DNA of 64,000 bases, from assembly GCA_009760855.2 (NCBI GenBank), contig WPIO01000005.1:2055001-2119000 (forward strand), written 5' to 3'. Below the pieces are notes generated by a model that was not told the origin of the DNA, ran no database searches, and saw only the letters and a program-made list of their open reading frames with translations. This DNA comes from Cristatella mucedo. Taxonomy: Eukaryota > Bryozoa > Phylactolaemata > Cristatellidae. Positions within the stretch are counted from its first letter, which is position 1. Each line of letters starts with the position of its first letter. The position numbers and the translations under genes are program-made. Positions 1-24,815 of the stretch are shown piece after piece.

Positions 1-177
1 TGAGCTAGATAGACAAGATCAGAGATTCTGTCCGCACTAAAGTATCCGATTGGACATTCCATCCTATTTTCAATGATCTGCCTTGCATTTACCTCCCAGC
101 TCTACTTCTCTTCTCTGCCAGCCCTTCTTCAGTCTCTGCTCCTCTTTCACTCCCCCTCCTATCCGGTTCTATCTACA

Positions 178-806
178 GGCGATTGCAGCTGGTGCAAAAC
201 TCTGCAGCTAGGCTTGTCTGTCGTGAGCGTCGAAGTTGCCACGTTACACCACTTCTCGTCGACCTGCACTGGCTACCAGTCAAGCAACGGATTGACTTCA
301 AGGTTTTGTCGCTCACTTTTAGGTCCCTTCATTCTTTGGCTCCAGCCTATCCCTCAGATCTACTCCCCCACCAAGCCACGCATCGTACCACCTGCTTTTC
401 TGAATCCAACAGTCTACAAATACCTCGTACAAACCTCAAATCCTTTGGAGACTGTACATTTAGTTCGTATGCTCCCAAAGCCTGGAACTCCCTCCCGACT
501 TGCGTCAGAACATCCCCTAACCTGACCACATTTAAAAGGAACTTAAAAACACCTATTTAGGACAGCATTTAGTGGGTCCCTGTGATTCGTCCTTCACGTG
601 CTTATGCGTGCTGACACTGTGCATGCTGCCACTAACCACATTTGCATGCTGACCCTGTGCATGTCAGCCCTAACCATGTTATTCATTTTGTTTGTTTATC
701 AAGCATGATATTACTCACTATTCAATTGCATTACCCTTTGCAGGAAATGTAAAGCGCCTAGAGAGAGATTGAGTTCTCCGAGGGCGCTTTATCAAGTGCA
801 TTATTA

Positions 807-845
<39 letters not shown>
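178..845 (+). mobile_element. LINE-A copy, 5'-truncated (CR1/L2-like), with (TTA)n tail
   Basis: This is the 3' end of a non-LTR retrotransposon. Positions 183-560 stay open for 125 codons and encode the C-terminal segment after the reverse-transcriptase core, with motifs [27 protein letters not shown] and PKAWNSLPTC. These are typical of CR1/L2-type LINEs. A 3' UTR follows with the family hairpin (AAGCGCCTAG to GAGGGCGCTTT, about 750-791) and a TTA microsatellite tail at 801-845. The homology starts abruptly at about 178, which indicates 5' truncation. Other copies of the family are listed separately. It is probably not an active gene. Confidence 0.85.
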
Positions 846-846
<1 letters not shown>

Positions 847-1499
847 GAATGCCTGCCTCTGCTGACCTCACGTAGAATTCAGCTCCAGTGAAAACTGTAT
901 GCACTTTCAAGTACTTACATACTGTTCCGATGACATGCATGGACCAGCTTGCTGTGGTAACTTAATCAACACTGGCCCGAATTTTCGCGTTCACACCTAG
1001 CTGAAAGTAGGCAGGCTTGGCCCTCTGAGCTGCTGTTGTAATCGAATAAAAAGTCACCATGGAAAAGGATGCCCAGATTGTGCTCGGTAGCTTGAGGAGA
1101 TGTGCTGTCCAAGCCCATTTGGAAGGTTTGACTTTCCGATTTCTGGGTAGCACCAAGTTTGCTGTGTGCTAGAAAGTTGGTTTTATTGCTATTTAATGGG
1201 TGCTAGTGCTAGCAATGTATTTGGCAAGGAAATTGAGAGACTTCGGCAAGGGAGTTGAAAAGAGTTCGACGTGCCTGAAAAAGACAGAGATCGAAGCTCG
1301 GGTACAGCCTTTGTGTGTCTTCTGCATAGTGTGAATAGAAGTTTGTTATATACAGGCAATAGTGCTGATTCTGTAGAGATTACTGTTAAAACCTGACTGG
1401 AACTTGCTTTCGGTGGCAAAAACTCATTGCAGTATTGCCGCAGTGGTTGTAAGTCCAGGTATTAAGAGGGTTTTCTATGATTCTAGGCATACTGAAGTT

Positions 1500-1815
1500 A
1501 TGCTCAGTATCTGAAAATATTTATTAACGGCCCAAAAAACAAACACGCACTGTTGGTATGTATGCGGTAAGTCGGACGTTGTCCCAACACGATTTTGTGT
1601 GACCTCGCTTGTCTGGCCAGGCATAGAGGCTACCATCTTCTGCGGTTTTGGTTCAGCTGTAGCACATTCTGTGGAGCCTGAATTTTACTGAAAAAGTCTG
1701 CCACTGATGTATGCCAACCATTCTGTCTCAGCTACCTGTCAGTGTCATCCCATAAACGTTCAATGGGTTCTGATCAGGTGACTGGGTGAGCTACTGCATC
1801 AGCACCGTACTGGAT
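1500..1815 (-). mobile_element. Tc1/mariner-like transposase remnant
   Basis: On the minus strand, a decayed frame reads SEPIERLWDDTDR then LRQNGWHTSVADFFSKIQAP. This corresponds to the SPDLNPIE-LW region and the C-terminus of Tc1-family DD34E transposases. In-frame stops show that it is dead. It ends at about 1500 in a stretch (AATATTTATTAACGGCCC) that resembles the end of the second Tc1 remnant at 16.9-17.2 kb. Confidence 0.6.
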
Positions 1816-1859
1816 TCGTCTAAAATGTACTGAATTGCAGTTATTGTTCGTCAGCATGT

Positions 1860-2015
1860 TGTATTTCAAAGCTTAAATGCTCGGCTTGGGGTCAGTACAT
1901 TTGGAAAGCCTCTGGCCTGTGAAGTACTTTTTGATGAATCCTTGTGTAGTGCTGATACAAGTGCCCAGACAGTCGGCCGTATTTCTACCCATAGAACGAC
2001 TATTGCACTGGCAGA
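1860..2015 (+). mobile_element. Second Tc1-like fragment, opposite orientation
   Basis: The sequence GTGAAGTACTTTTTGATGAA and what follows matches the start of the Tc1 remnant near 16,888 with substitutions. It lies head-to-head with the fragment at 1500-1815, so the two may be halves of a rearranged copy. No intact protein is present. Confidence 0.4.
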
Positions 2016-2464
2016 GGCTGCAGCATTCAGAAATTCATTTGAAATAATAAAATATAAAATAAATAATAAATAACAAAATAGCAAAACAAAAATAGGCATG
2101 CGCAATTGAACCGAGCAGAACGGTCATCACAAACAAGCAGCAAAACTATAGCGGCGCTTTTGGCTCTAGTGCATGAGCGCAGGCCGACAGGGCAGCCGAC
2201 ATGAGAGCGCATGCTGACGGAATAGTGCATGCTGACGGAATAGTGCAGAAGCAGCAATCATTGAGCCGTGCATAAGCATGTAGGTTCTATAGCGAGCTAT
2301 GGTCAGCAACAGAAAGATGCTTTAAACAGGTTTTACCAATTTTCGTATTTAACACTCGTAAGACCCTGATTATTGGAAAATTCTGCAGTTGTCAGGAAGT
2401 GTTAGCAGAGCTTGATGAAGCATACGATAGCTACTACGGGCTATACGAACAGGATATACTTCGA

Positions 2465-2570
2465 TCATTTGTATACCGGCCTTGTGTAGTGCCCAAAGAG
2501 AACTCGATCTTTATCCGGGCATTTCAAATATGCCACGGGGCTCAAGCCCACGACCCAAATCGTTAAAGGT
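2465..2570 (-). mobile_element. SINE-A fragment (tRNA-derived)
   Basis: On the minus strand this has a pol III B-box-like stretch (GTCGTGGGCTTGAGCCCCG) followed by the family tail (GAACTCGATCTTTATCC on the + strand). It matches other SINE-A copies and is truncated at the A-box end. Confidence 0.55.
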
Positions 2571-2614
2571 AAGCACTATTAATAAATAAAATAAAAATGA
2601 ATAAATAAAAAATA

Positions 2615-2800
2615 ATAAATTAATACATGCTGATTTAACAGCCTCTTTTTGTATAGCGACAAAAGAGCCAAGACAGCTATCACCACCGCTTGCAGCTGCG
2701 GTAAAGGATCGCCCAACACAGGATTCGAACCCACGACCTCGGGGCCAATGTCGTGAAAAGCAACCGCCTTACCTAGTGAGCCATTACGGCTGGGCAGAGC
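2615..2800 (-). mobile_element. SINE-B copy (tRNA-derived)
   Basis: The plus strand starts with the family 3' end (GCTGATTTAACAGCCTC, TTGTATAGCGAC). It continues through GATTCGAACCCACGACCTC, the complement of the B box, to a tRNA-like head near 2795. The same arrangement recurs at 15.4, 20.6, 35.3, 51.1, 57.8 and 61.8 kb. Confidence 0.75.
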
Positions 2801-3536
2801 TTTCGGGCTAAAAGAGCCTTGACCTCGGCTGGCTGACTCGCTGCTGATATCACCTGCCGGGACAAATTTCAAAGCAAAACTAAAAGGTCGCCTGCTTTCC
2901 ACAGCAAATGCATCATCGTGTAAATTATCCTGTATGATCGTGTGCATATTGCTATTGTGCATGGTATTTTTGCTAATCGGTTGACGTGCTGCTCCCTTTA
3001 CTGCCTAGTCATGTGCCTAAAAGGAGATTGAGACTTTTAGGACTAAACAAAAATGCTTTTATTTTCATCCTATTTTAGGATCTTTGGCTAGCGTTGGTGA
3101 GCTATCTGTGACTACACGGCCACGCGATGCTGACATGGGTCATATATACAAGTTCAATAATAAAGGCGAAGTGACTTCGGAAGTTCCCACTCATTTTCCA
3201 CAGGGTAATAGCACGTGCCCAGCGGCTTGCTCCACACATGGCTGTGTGGCGTAGGAAACATGTCGCTCGAGGATGGATTCCAGTTGCTGATATGCTTTTT
3301 ACTTTCAGACGTACGGCCTGTGAGCCATATATATGCTAGCCTACTTGCAGCAAAATTGTAGGTGATATACCATGCACTCAAAGAATTATGTTGCCCTATT
3401 GTGACTGTCAAGCCTTGGTCCACGGCTAATCGTCACGATGGATAAGCGTGAACATGTGCCTATCAGTCAATTCTACTGCTGCGCACCTGTCTCTCAAAGC
3501 AATCAGTATGCGCCGATATCTCTCGTGCTCTAGCTT

Positions 3537-3537
<1 letters not shown>

Positions 3538-3581
<44 letters not shown>
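3538..3581. repeat. (CT)n microsatellite
   Basis: Uninterrupted CT dinucleotides. The reading frames across it are low-complexity artefacts. Confidence 0.95.
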
Positions 3582-3583
<2 letters not shown>

Positions 3584-3765
3584 TTTTTCCGGCTCCCCCG
3601 TGTGTTAAGCAACTAGTGGCCATCGCTTGTATGTATGTATATATTATATGGAGCAGCAGGTGCATTGAGATGTGCCTGGCATGTTATATCTAATTTTGTC
3701 AGATCACTAGCAGATAGATGGCTTAGCCTGAACTGTGTACAGTTATGCATCTTGGACGTGTATCC

Positions 3766-3845
3766 TCTAGCTGGCTTATGGGATGTGCCATAATATCCCA
3801 TATCATCTATCTATGGGATATCTAGCTGGCTTATGGGATGTGCCA
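3766..3845 (+). repeat. Local 25-bp direct duplication
   Basis: The 25-bp segment starting TCTAGCTGGCTTATGGGATG occurs at 3766-3790 and again, identical, at 3821-3845. A 30-bp spacer rich in ATC/GAT lies between. This looks like a small recent tandem duplication with a decayed middle. Confidence 0.85.
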
Positions 3846-3929
3846 GGCGTGAGCGTGGCCATTATCTCATATTGCTAAGTAATTTCAGTGAGTTCCTTAT
3901 TCAAAACGTCCGTAAAGTCTGCCCATAAT

Positions 3930-4340
3930 TGTATCATTGGTTGAACGCATTGCCTCATAGTGTTAAGTCAGGCTACTTTCAGCTGAGGAGCATTGCCAAA
4001 AGCAGGATCTGCTTCGGTAAAAGTATGACAGCCAAACTAGTCCACGCATTTCTTTACTTAATACTCCTGACCTGTGCCCTTAATCGGCTGCAATTAGTGC
4101 AAAACGGCCGCCCGGCTGGTCTGTCGTCAACGGTATAGCTGCCAGATCACACCACTTCTGTCTGAGCTTCACTTGCTCCCTAACCAGCTTCAAATCGACT
4201 TCAAGATCTTGTCTTTGGCCTAGAAGGAAGTTCTAGTCAATTTTTGAGCACATTACTCCACAGAGTCAGTATGCTGCAAATGTATAACGAACGACCTTCA
4301 TAGGAATGCTGACTTGAGTAGAGTCTCTCTTGTAGTTTTT
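3930..4340 (+). mobile_element. Degenerate LINE fragment
   Basis: A frame at 3929-4138 reads SGYFQLRSIAKSRICFG, TAKLVHAF and LNRLQLVQNGRPAGLSS, the post-RT region of the LINE-A/C family. It then decays. Positions 4225-4340 resemble an RT-core segment that also occurs near 16.6 kb, so the order is scrambled. No functional ORF remains. Positions 4340-5400 hold no gene that I can see. Confidence 0.6.
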
Positions 4341-5404
4341 GCTTGAGATCTTGGGATCTTGCTTGTGATACCATTCACTGCCAAATCTTGTTTGGGCACC
4401 TGTAGTCTTGCCTAGGCATCTCAGGGCAAATGTTTAGGTTCTATCTCAGTGGGAGAATTCGGAGAGTTTATGTCAATGGAGAGCGATCATCCAAGTAACC
4501 TTTGATGTGTGCGGTGCGCTTGGGATCTGTTTTAGCTTCTGCACTCCCTTTTCACTGTTTATACTCATCCTCTTTCCCAAGCACAGTGTAGGCTTTTATT
4601 TGTATTCGGACATGCAGCTGTACTTATGCTTTTATTCTTTCTTGCTGTTCAGCATCCTGAACTGTCTCAGCTTTGTAACAGCATGCAATGAACAGTCACA
4701 CTTGGGTGGCAGCAAGCTGTCTGAAATTAAATGACAAATCAACTTACTAATTAACGATGGGCAAACCAAGTGTTACTCTGAAACAGGAACTCTTCAAATC
4801 GGCTCTTTGATTTCGTGACATCTACAACATTATCAGCTAAGGCAGTAGGTTAAGCATCGTAGCCGAAGTGGAAGTTAAATATCCTGAAGGTGCTTATGCA
4901 GGCTGTATTAGTGTATTCTATCACTAATCAATTGACCTGCTTCTGTTCCAGCATAGATAAGAGGGCCTATTAAGATGTTTAGCTTTCTTTGGGTGCTATG
5001 CAAGTGTATGATGTATATTATTATTAGTATTAATACTATTACCATAATGCTCATTAATTTGATTGGTGTTCAGATGTTTGTTTAGTTCCCATATCTAGTA
5101 GCTAGTAGTAGCTGCAGACTTTTGCAACTGTAGGACCATTTCATGCGAACTGAAAATATTGTTCTCTACTTCTCGATTTCATTATCTGGACCTACCGGGC
5201 TAGCATTGATGGTGTACCGGGAAAAAAAACATTAAACAGAATATGCACTGCCATAGATGCCAATGATCATGTGCAAGCTATATTTCGTGTGGGCATGTGT
5301 GTATGCCCCTGAGCACGGTAGTGCACTGACTCGGTGGTTGTGCACCGACTCGGCGTTAAGCTTGGCAATGCATGAACTGCCTGTACTGAAGCTTTTGCTC
5401 TGCA

Positions 5405-5680
5405 GGTCCTAGACTGTGGAACTCACTTCCGCTATTCTTACGCAACGACATTTTCTCTCCTGCTACCGACTGTGGTGCATCATTTCCAGTCGTCCCGAGC
5501 TACTACTTCCGTGCTTCTCACTTTCTCTTTGTTGCATGAGGTGAAGTCTGTTGGCTACCGAATGCGTACCTTAGAACCGCTTAGGCTTCGAGCGTGTTCT
5601 AGAAGAAAAAAAACTTTGCGTAACGCCCACTTAGTCTTTGTGGAGTTATTGACGGAGATGCATTACAACGCTGTTGCTTT
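5405..5680 (+). mobile_element. LINE-B 3' end
   Basis: Contains CCTAGACTGTGGAACTC (RLWNS), the variable stretch ending GGCTACCGAATGCGTACC, and the 3' terminus GTGGAGTTATTGACGGAGATG before ATTACA. These are hallmarks of the second LINE family, best preserved at 55.6-56.4 kb. It sits about 140 bp upstream of the first visible PMS1 exon. Confidence 0.75.
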
Positions 5681-5819
5681 CCTTGAATGCACAGGTGCCT
5701 GCTTCTAGTCGAAGCAGTACTGCATGCTGGCTGTGTGTACATTTGTGGCCCGCCCCAGTCCTGCACTGCCGTGCAGGCATGTCTCGTGCATAGCACCTGC
5801 CATTGCTGCCCAATCATAG

Positions 5820-19501
<13,682 letters not shown>

Positions 19502-20539
19502 ACATGTCGTCGGCATTCCGCTGTCATGCACCTACAGCACCTACTGCAATGCCATGTAGGTCACAGATGGGGGTGTCAGTGTGGCCGAGATTGAAGCTGG
19601 TAATTAACTGTAACTAGTCGGGATGCTTATAGGAATGGTGCTCTTTCTTGGTGCTGTATTATTGGCATAATGCTTACGGGTTTGTCATATAAGGATGTGA
19701 CAGCCGTACCGTACATAGACAGCTGTGCATTTATACTTCCGTAGACATTTTATGGAAAGAAGCATTGTACGCTTGTGATGGCAGCATCGTGGACTATTTG
19801 CTCGACAGTTGCAGATAAACGTAATTGTCGGTGGGAAGTTTTGGATTACTCCGATTGATCGTATCTATTCCTGGTGTGTCCTTTGACCGTGTTGCTGAAA
19901 ATCGGTTGTGCTGTGCAGTTCGTAGGGAAAACGTGTGCTTGCTGTTCCTTTCTTTGTATCTCATCGCTGTGAAATTACTACTTGGTGTTGCTGATCCACA
20001 ACAGAATTCGTTCTTGAACAGACTTTGCCCTAAGGAGAGAACTAAAAATACCTACCTCTATTGCTACCGCTAAATGTCAGTGCAGCTTGTACAGCAAGTT
20101 TTCTATCCTGTGTGGTACCTGGTGATCGAGTCTGTCTCAACATTTTTCTTTTACAGTGCATCCCTTATTGGTTCCTTTTTGCATTTGATGTCGATGTCGA
20201 TGATTTGAGAGCCACAAGAGAATGGAGATTAATTGATGAAAATCACACGGCTTGCACGCTATCGCTGGCCAAGTTCCCGTGTGTGCTGAGGTTATGTCGG
20301 TGCACGTGTGCTGTGTACCTTTAAAAGTGTTGCCACTTGACCTTGCAAGACGCATATTCGGTTGAGCAGTGCAAGCTGCCGGCCTTTTAGTCTCCGACAA
20401 GGACACTGAAGTGGGCTTTCTGAGGGTTTTTCCGTTTGTTATGCATCGCCCAACTAAACGTTTTCTAACTGCCTGCGAGATCAAATGTAGTGCCACACAC
20501 TAGTCCAAGCTGATCTGGGAAAAGGAATAAATAACAAAT

Positions 20540-20690
20540 AAATACTAGCTGATTTAACAGCCTCTTTTGTATAGCGACAGACCACAGTTCGAAGTGGCAA
20601 CAAAGAATTGCCCACCGAAGGATTCGAATCCACGACCTCCGGACCGAGGTCGTGAAAGAACTGCCTGATCTAGTGTGCCTTCTTAGAACT
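20540..20690 (-). mobile_element. SINE-B copy
   Basis: AGCTGATTTAACAGCCTCTT, TTGTATAGCGACAGACC, GGATTCGAATCCACGACCTC: the family order. The tRNA-like head is partly lost after 20,690. Confidence 0.75.
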
Positions 20691-20814
20691 GCCTTATCAT
20701 GGCTCACCGAAAGAAATGCAGACAGATTCGGAGTAGAGCGATTTTCACTTTCTTGAGCGACTGTTGAACGCCCAATCGCATTCCAAATGAAGGAATGGCC
20801 TAGTCGAATCACGT

Positions 20815-20940
20815 TTAACCATGATTTTACTTACTATTCTATTGCGTATCACTTTGCAGCAAATGTAAAGCGCCTAGAAAGAGATTAAGTTCTCTGAGGG
20901 CGCTTTATCAAGTGCAATATTATTATTATTATTATTATTA
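20815..20940 (+). mobile_element. LINE-A 3' end with (TTA)n tail
   Basis: TGTAAAGCGCCTAGAAAGAG, TAAGTTCTCTGAGGGCGCTT, then ATTATT repeats. This is one of the cleanest copies of the 3' hairpin. Confidence 0.85.
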
Positions 20941-21259
20941 ACCATGATGGTGAAGTGCAATGAGTCACTTGCATATTTCTATACCATTTGTTGGCAAGCA
21001 AGATAACCATAGTTTTGGCTTGGCCATGCTCAGAATCGACCACTTCTGCCAAGCAGCATCTTGCATACTTGCAGGTGAATACAAACATTACATGAAACGC
21101 TAATGAATATATCTCAAGGCTAGTCAACAAATATCCGAGGTGCGGCCACGCGTCTCCTTTACTTGAGCTATGTAGTATGGCTCCCGGTCTATCAACGGAT
21201 ACGAGCACAATTCTTACTCAGAGCCACAAGGTCCGCATTCCGGTTTTGTTCCGTCATAC

Positions 21260-21405
21260 GTAGTAGGACTACCGTCCTGAGCTACTACTTCTTCCATACT
21301 CAATTCCTCGACTACCCTCCTGGCTCGGCCATGCCTCTCACCTTCTCCTAATTGTGTAAGATGAAGTCTCTTGACTGCCATATGCACACCAAAAGCCGCT
21401 TGGGC
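21260..21405 (+). mobile_element. Diverged LINE-B 3' fragment
   Basis: Contains GTCCTGAGCTACTACTTC, CTCGGCCATGCCTCTCACC and AAAGCCGCTTGGGC, matching LINE-B with deletions. Confidence 0.6.
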
Positions 21406-21409
21406 TTTA

Positions 21410-21665
21410 TAGTAATAATAATACGTTTGTATAGTGCCCTCAGAGAACTTAATCCTTTTATAAGCACTTTACATAAGCTTCAAAGGAAGCACGATCAAAT
21501 GGTTAGTGGTAACATACACTGTGTCGACAAGCATAGCATGGTTACAGGTCACATGCATACGGTCAGCATGCAAGTATGGTGTTAGTGGTAGCATGCACAG
21601 TGTCAGCGCGTAAGCACACAAAGGACGAATCACAAGAACCTACGAAATGCTGCGATAAATAGGTA
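21410..21665 (-). mobile_element. LINE-A-related 3' end
   Basis: Starts AATAATAATACGTTTGTATA, continues through GCCCTCAGAGAACTTAATCC, then the family 3' UTR (GCATGCACAGTGTCAGC, AAGGACGAATCAC). It is more diverged than the other copies. Confidence 0.7.
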
Positions 21666-22202
21666 CTTTGAGTGCGCCTTAGAAAACTCTTCTACATACC
21701 TCCCACTGGGTCCTTGTGACTTGGTACAATTACAGATATATCTACATTACATTACACCCATGCCCTGTCCCATGAGCAATCACTCACGGAAAATGTCAAT
21801 TGTTGCATTGCACTTCAGGCCGGAGTGTCCGCTGACCCAGCTCGAATCTTACCTCTTTCTCTTGTTGACCTTGTCATAAGCGAGGCACTCGCTGAGCTTT
21901 GACTGCACGCAGCTCCCGGGCTCCTTCTCCAGTCTGTTTTAGAATTTGTCCCATATCGACTTTTCTGTTTGTAATCGATACGGCGGCACTGAGTTGCTTC
22001 TTCCTTCATTGCTTACTTTTCTCACTGTTATTACTTACATTACTTATATTGTGCTCGTATTGCTTCTTTTTGTTGCCAATTCATTGCTGTAAAAGGTTAC
22101 CGGGTAACAATGGCCGACGAAAATTGCAGGTTTTATACGGAACTTGCACCCATGGAAAATTGTGGCCCAGTTCCCGGGGTCAGAGGCTATTTCCCGCCAA
22201 TG

Positions 22203-23510
22203 TAATGTAATGTATCTCCGTCTGTAACTCCACAAAGTCATAAAGACCGTGTGGGTGTTACGCAGGAGAGTTTTGTATAGCGAACTCACAGCCTAAGCGG
22301 CTTTCGATACGCATTCGGTAGCCGACAGACTTCACCTCATGCAACTATTAAATAAGAGAAAGTGGAAAGCATAGCAGAGTCAGGAGAGCAGTTGAGGTAG
22401 TGAGTAGCATAGAAGTAGCAGCTCGGGACCGCTGAAAAAGATGAGTCATAGTCGGCAGTAGGAGAAGAGTTGTCATTTCGTAAGAATTGTGGAAGCGAGT
22501 TTCACAGTCTAGGTCCTGCAGAGCTAAAGCTTCTGTCGCCAACGGTCTTTAAGCGGAGGAATGGAACAGCTAATCCATTGTCCACTCGGGACCTGAGGAC
22601 GCGAAGAGGCTGAAACTGATGATAATAATAATAATAATAATAATGTACTTGATAAAGCGCTCTCAGAGAACTTCTCTTTCTAGGCGCTTTACATTTGCTG
22701 CAAAGGGAAATGCAATTGAATGGTAAGTAAAATCATGCTTGAAAAACAAACAAAATGAATAACATGGTGAGGGGTGACATGCACGGGGTCGGCATGCAAA
22801 TGTGGTTAGTGGCAGCATGCACAGTGTCAGCACGCATAAGCACGTGAAGAACGAATCACAGGGACCCACTAAAGGCTGTCCTAAATAGGTGTTTTCAAGT
22901 TCCTTTTAAATGTGGTCAAGTCAGGGGATGTTCTGCGACAAAACCTTGAAGTCAATCCGTTGCTTGACTGGTAGCCAGTGCAGGTCGGCGAGAAGTGGAG
23001 TAATGTGGCAACTGCGACGCTCACGACAGACAAGCCTAGCTGCAGAGTTCTGCACCAGCTGCAATAGCCTGATCGCACATGCTGGTAGGCCAATAAGCAG
23101 TGAGTTGCAGAAGTCGAGACGAGATATCACTTTTGAATGCATGGACCAACTTGGACGTGGTATCCTTATCTAAATAAGCCCGAATTTTAGCAATGTTATG
23201 AAGCTGAAAATAGGCAGATTTGACCGTGGAGCTTATATGGTCGTCTAACGAGAGGTCGCTTTGGAATATGACACCTAGATTTCGAGCTGATTCAACTGGA
23301 GATATGCTGGCAGAGCCAATTTTGAGAGACAGCCTTTCCAATCTCTGGATCACACTGGGTTTGCCCATAACTAGTAAGTTAGTTTTGTCATCGTTTAGTT
23401 TTAGAAAATTTGCTGCCATCCATGTGCGGATGTCGCAGCAGTTCAGCTAGGTACGAAGGAGCCAAGCCGTAGCGGGCCTTGTGGGTCAGCGTAAGAAGAA
23501 GCCCCGCCTT
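22203..23510 (-). mobile_element. LINE-B copy, interrupted by a LINE-A insertion
   Basis: Positions 22,203-22,619 match 55,580-55,977 (3' end, then RLWNS and the GDRSFSSAG region). Positions about 23,428-23,510 continue at the very next base of the reference copy (AGCAGTTCAGCTAGGTA). LINE-A fills the gap. The remaining 5' part of LINE-B is absent beyond about 23,510. Confidence 0.85.
22620..23428 (-). mobile_element. LINE-A copy nested in LINE-B
   Basis: Begins with the (ATA)n tail at 22,620-22,644 and the hairpin. It then runs on the minus strand through the 3' UTR into coding sequence: [82 protein letters not shown]. This covers the end of the RT palm/thumb and beyond. Stops and an internal deletion of the usual mid-3' region make it non-functional. 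Confidence 0.88.
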
Positions 23511-23514
23511 ACTC

Positions 23515-24310
23515 CGACCACGTCTCCGTTCGCCATGCCGCTGAGCTAGGGTAAGACGAGCGACCGTCAGGTTATACCTCTTTATAATATCGCATGCACC
23601 AACAACAACAGGGGAACTAAACAAGTCAATAGGGAAAGGTCCTATACAAGGTACACTATGGTGGCGCGAGACGACGCAGCAAGCACGAACGAACTTGTTA
23701 GTTGGTCAGTCGGCTTCCGAAGTCCTGCCGTTGTACCGACACCAATTCCGACAGTGCGAGCGCAAACCGCAAAAGATTCGGCTAGCTGAGTAACTGCTTG
23801 GCTAGTCGGGAGTCGACGTCCACCGCAGTCGAGAGCTTCCGCCAAAAGACACCAACTCACGAGGGGCCACGAACACGCTACACGGGAAACGCGGAATATA
23901 CAAGCCACAACAACGAGCGTGCTATCCAGCACCGCTCGGGCCTTGGGTACTCGTCGCCTTGCGTGCATGGCCGCATCGCCGGAGCACGCCTGCACCATCC
24001 AGGTGCATAACTCGGCGAGAGCGGGAGCCTCCAACACCACGACTTACTCGGCCAACTTCTCCAACCTAAGAGCCCTGGTGACCCCTCGTCAACGCACATG
24101 CCATGGGTCAGACCCCGGCCTAGCCGGCGACCCTTACCACATTACAGCCGTCCTGTCCCAGCCAACCGAACCTAGCCTGGGTACAAAATTACGGAAAAAC
24201 TTCGACTGCTTTGTAAGGCGGACCAGGGTGTCCGCTAAACTAAGGCGGTGAGAATGCCCGATATAGTCCTCGCACGCTTTATGCCAGGGGCCCGTCGACC
24301 GATCGAGGGT
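23515..24310. other. Unidentified GC-rich block between LINE fragments
   Basis: About 800 bp with more GC and CG than the surrounding repeats. Open frames of 110 codons (+, 23,919-24,251) and 132 codons (-, 23,642-24,040) overlap here. Neither resembles a family I know. It could be part of another mobile element or of an upstream gene flank. Confidence 0.4.
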
Positions 24311-24384
24311 TCCGCAGTCTCAAAATGGAAGGAGAAATGGAACGCATTCTAATTGAAATCAATTTTCATTTTATCTGCCGGCCG

Positions 24385-24600
24385 CTTGCAGTGCTACTCA
24401 CTTCCGAAACTTCCCTCCTGACTCAGCAACACCCCTCGCTTTCTCTTCGTTGCCTGAGATGGAGTGCATTGGCTACTGCATGCGTACCGAGAGCCTCTTG
24501 GGCTTTCAAGTGCGCTGTAGAGAACTCTCGAGAGTAACGCCTACCTAGTCTTGGCAGCTTGGTTGAGTTACAGACGGAGATGCATTACATTACAGTACAT
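24385..24600 (+). mobile_element. Diverged LINE-B 3' end with ATTACA tail
   Basis: CCTGACTCAGCAACACC, TTGGCTACTGCATGCGTACC, GAGTTACAGACGGAGATGC and ATTACATTACA follow the LINE-B order. Confidence 0.7.
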
Positions 24601-24654
24601 CGGAAAGACCCCGAAATCCGCGCCGTCTTCCGCCGGCTGGAGCACCGATGGTTA

Positions 24655-24815
24655 TGTAATTCATCCATATAGCGCCCCAAGAGCTTAATCTCTGTGCAGA
24701 CGCTTCACATATGAAGCCTCGGGGCTCGAGCCAACGACCTCAGCCAGGCAAGGTCGTGACCTTGGTCGGGGTCAAGGGCAAACGCCTTAACCGCTGGACC
24801 AAACCAGCTTGGCGG
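24655..24815 (-). mobile_element. SINE-A copy
   Basis: The plus strand reads the tail first (AATTCATCCATATAGCGCCC, GAGCTTAATCTCTG). The B-box complement follows (GGGGCTCGAGCCAACGACC), with an extra partial duplication, then the head complement GCCTTAACCGCTGGACCAAA. Confidence 0.8.

Noticed and set aside
1-5800. Earlier PMS1 exons (ATPase N-terminus)
   Set aside because: I looked for GFRGEAL- and DNGxGI-like codons on the plus strand and saw none; presumed upstream of the window.
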